7,859 nt of DNA, from assembly GCA_003519645.1 (NCBI GenBank), contig DOWI01000088.1, positions 3,164 to 11,022 on the forward strand, written 5' to 3'. Made by a program: the position numbers and the translations under genes. Below are positions 6,867 through 7,859 of this stretch, piece after piece. This stretch comes from Oscillospiraceae bacterium (GTDB lineage Bacteria > Bacillota_A > Clostridia > Oscillospirales > Acutalibacteraceae). The notes under the pieces are model-generated. The model saw only the letters and a program-made list of their open reading frames with translations. It was not told the origin of the DNA and did not search any database. Position 1 is the stretch's first letter; each line of letters starts with the position of its first letter.

Positions 6867-6880
6867 ATGATTAATCATAA
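6865..6880. repeat. Perfect 16-base palindrome touching the amylase ribosome binding site
   Basis: TTATGATTAATCATAA reads the same on both strands. It ends inside the Shine-Dalgarno of the amylase gene, in the 87-base gap after malG. A homodimeric regulator site is one reading. As RNA it could fold only as a short AU-rich hairpin, which might partly cover the ribosome site. Confidence 0.6.
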
Positions 6881-6910
6881 CCACCCGCTTATCCGGTAAA
6901 CTGATTACAC

Positions 6911-6926
6911 ACAAGGAACTTGTTCC
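6911..6926. repeat. Overlapping short inverted repeats just after malG
   Basis: ACAAG-GAA-CTTGT (6911-6923) and GGAAC-TT-GTTCC (6915-6926) are two interleaved dyads 10 bases after the malG stop codon. The spacers are too short for a good terminator and no U tract follows, so transcription probably continues into the amylase gene. They may be a protein-binding site or chance. Confidence 0.35.
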
Positions 6927-6935
6927 GCCAAACTA

Positions 6936-7778
6936 TTATTCTTTAATCGCACCGCTAGACATAATCTTTACCAGATATTTTTGGTTCACAACAAAAAGAA
7001 TTACAAACGGTATTGATATTAGCAACGCACCCGCTGCAAATTGTGTGAAATTATCATTTGATCGACCATTAATCATTTCGAACAGCCCAACCGCCAATGT
7101 TTTGTTTTTGTCACTTCTTAAAACGAATCTTGGAAGAATGAAATCCATCCAGGGCCCTGTAAAGCTTGTCACACCTAGGAAAGCAATCATCGGTAATGTA
7201 TTCGGCAGGATTATTCTTATAAATGTAGTTAGGCTGCCTGCCCCGTCCACTTTCGCCGCTTCGTCTATATTCTTTGAAATAGAATCATAATATCCTTTTA
7301 AAAGCCAGGTGTTATATGGGATGTTACCTGCTGTATAAACAAGAACAAGCCCAATTAAGGTATCCAAAAGCCCCATACTGTTTAAAATGACATAGATAGC
7401 AACCATGCCAATTGCACTGGGAAACATCTGAAGAATTAAAAAGCTCATAAGCGCCGGTTTTTTCAGCTTAAACTTAAATCTTGAGAATATATAGGCTGTT
7501 ATCATAACTATAATCGTCGTAAAGATCGTATTAAGCGATGCAATTATAAACGAGTTCTTATACCAATTCAAATAATTTGTTTTTGTAAATAACCTAGTGA
7601 AGTTTTCTGTGGTTGGATTATTGGGTATTGGAAGAATGTTCATTGACGCCAGTGATTTCCCTTGATTAAAAGCACCACCTATTGCAAAGGCAAGCGGGTA
7701 AAGTATTAAAAATGATATTATGATGAAAATTAAATGGATAAAGATATATCTAATAACATGCATAACCTTCTTCATCAT
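6936..7778 (-). CDS. malG: MalG-type ABC transporter permease for maltodextrin-like sugars
   Basis: Inner-membrane subunit of a CUT1-family carbohydrate ABC importer, expected to pair with the MalF-type protein encoded just before it. The 280 residues are a typical MalG length. They show an N-terminal helix (about 10-33), a periplasm-equivalent loop, and five further hydrophobic segments (about 75-98, 109-132, 138-157, 195-215, 247-266). The EAA loop that contacts the ATPase subunit is clear: EAAKVDGAG at 173-181, ending at the conserved proline P192 after FIRIILP. The C-terminus SSGAIKE is normal for the family. The start is ATG at 7778, with AAGGA 9 bases upstream; a second ATG follows directly. 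The ATGA overlap with the upstream gene implies coupled translation. Sugar specificity is inferred from the amylase and phosphorylase neighbours, since permease sequence alone does not set it. Confidence 0.9.
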   Translation of the reverse strand: MMKKVMHVIRYIFIHLIFIIISFLILYPLAFAIGGAFNQGKSLASMNILPIPNNPTTENFTRLFTKTNYLNWYKNSFIIASLNTIFTTIIVMITAYIFSRFKFKLKKPALMSFLILQMFPSAIGMVAIYVILNSMGLLDTLIGLVLVYTAGNIPYNTWLLKGYYDSISKNIDEAAKVDGAGSLTTFIRIILPNTLPMIAFLGVTSFTGPWMDFILPRFVLRSDKNKTLAVGLFEMINGRSNDNFTQFAAGALLISIPFVILFVVNQKYLVKIMSSGAIKE

Positions 7779-7859
7779 AGCTCACCATCCTTAAACGATT
7801 TTGTTTTTGAAAAGTTATATAACGCAAAGGGTGCAATAACTATAAACATCACTATGGCT
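7775..7859 (-). CDS. malF: MalF-type ABC transporter permease, C-terminal end only
   Basis: The right edge holds the last 27 codons of a minus-strand gene, ending at TGA (7775-7777). The tail reads as the end of a transmembrane helix (AIVMFIVIAPFALYNF) followed by a short basic cytoplasmic end (SKTKSFKDGEL). This is the usual ending of MalF-like permeases, which have a helix and then a Y/F-basic stretch. It overlaps the malG start by four bases (ATGA), the common malF-malG arrangement, and carries the malG ribosome site AAGGA (7788-7792) within its last codons. The rest of the gene lies outside the window. The identification relies mainly on position and the fit of the tail. Confidence 0.72.
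   Translation of the reverse strand, partial: AIVMFIVIAPFALYNFSKTKSFKDGEL

Noticed and set aside
6883..6912. Possible catabolite-responsive element (cre) between malG and the amylase gene
   Set aside because: No match to the TGWAANCGNTNWCA pattern could be found there or in the other gaps; the main promoter lies outside the window.

Overview
The window looks like a moderately AT-rich Firmicutes chromosome, probably from an anaerobic clostridial species. The reasons are strong Shine-Dalgarno sites (AAAGGAGG, AAAAGGAG, GGAGG), use of GTG and TTG starts, intrinsic-type hairpins, and protein types (short GT35 phosphorylase, membrane-anchored GH13 amylase, MalFG permeases, bacterial SERCA-like Ca2+ ATPase). 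The lineage is inferred from these features; no database search was possible. All confidently called genes are on the minus strand, so transcription runs from high to low coordinates.

In order of transcription, 7859-4950 and onward is a maltodextrin/alpha-glucan utilisation cluster. It contains the tail of a MalF-type permease, a complete MalG-type permease joined to it by a 4-base ATGA overlap, a GH13 alpha-amylase-family enzyme with an N-terminal membrane segment, and a short-form alpha-glucan phosphorylase. The likely flow is that the anchored GH13 enzyme trims alpha-glucans outside the membrane, MalF/MalG import the oligosaccharides with a binding protein and ATPase not in view, and the phosphorylase releases glucose-1-phosphate in the cytoplasm. 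Gaps of 87 bases (malG to amylase) and 257 bases (amylase to phosphorylase) hold palindromes and repeats that could carry internal regulation.

A 484-base gap (2832-3315) follows the phosphorylase. It holds a strong stem-loop, probably the end of the glucan operon, then an AT-rich stretch with a TATAAT box and a 24-codon reading frame with a CxxC motif whose stop overlaps the next gene's start. That gene is a complete P-type Ca2+-transporting ATPase (201-2831), apparently a separate unit. A convincing intrinsic terminator lies at 75-123. The first about 40 bases may include the tail of a convergent gene, but too little is present to be sure.

I found no mobile element, CRISPR array, RNA gene or recognisable riboswitch, and no clear new biological system. 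The points most worth checking are the small CxxC reading frame coupled to the Ca2+ ATPase start, the palindrome touching the amylase ribosome binding site, and the overlapping hairpins after the phosphorylase.
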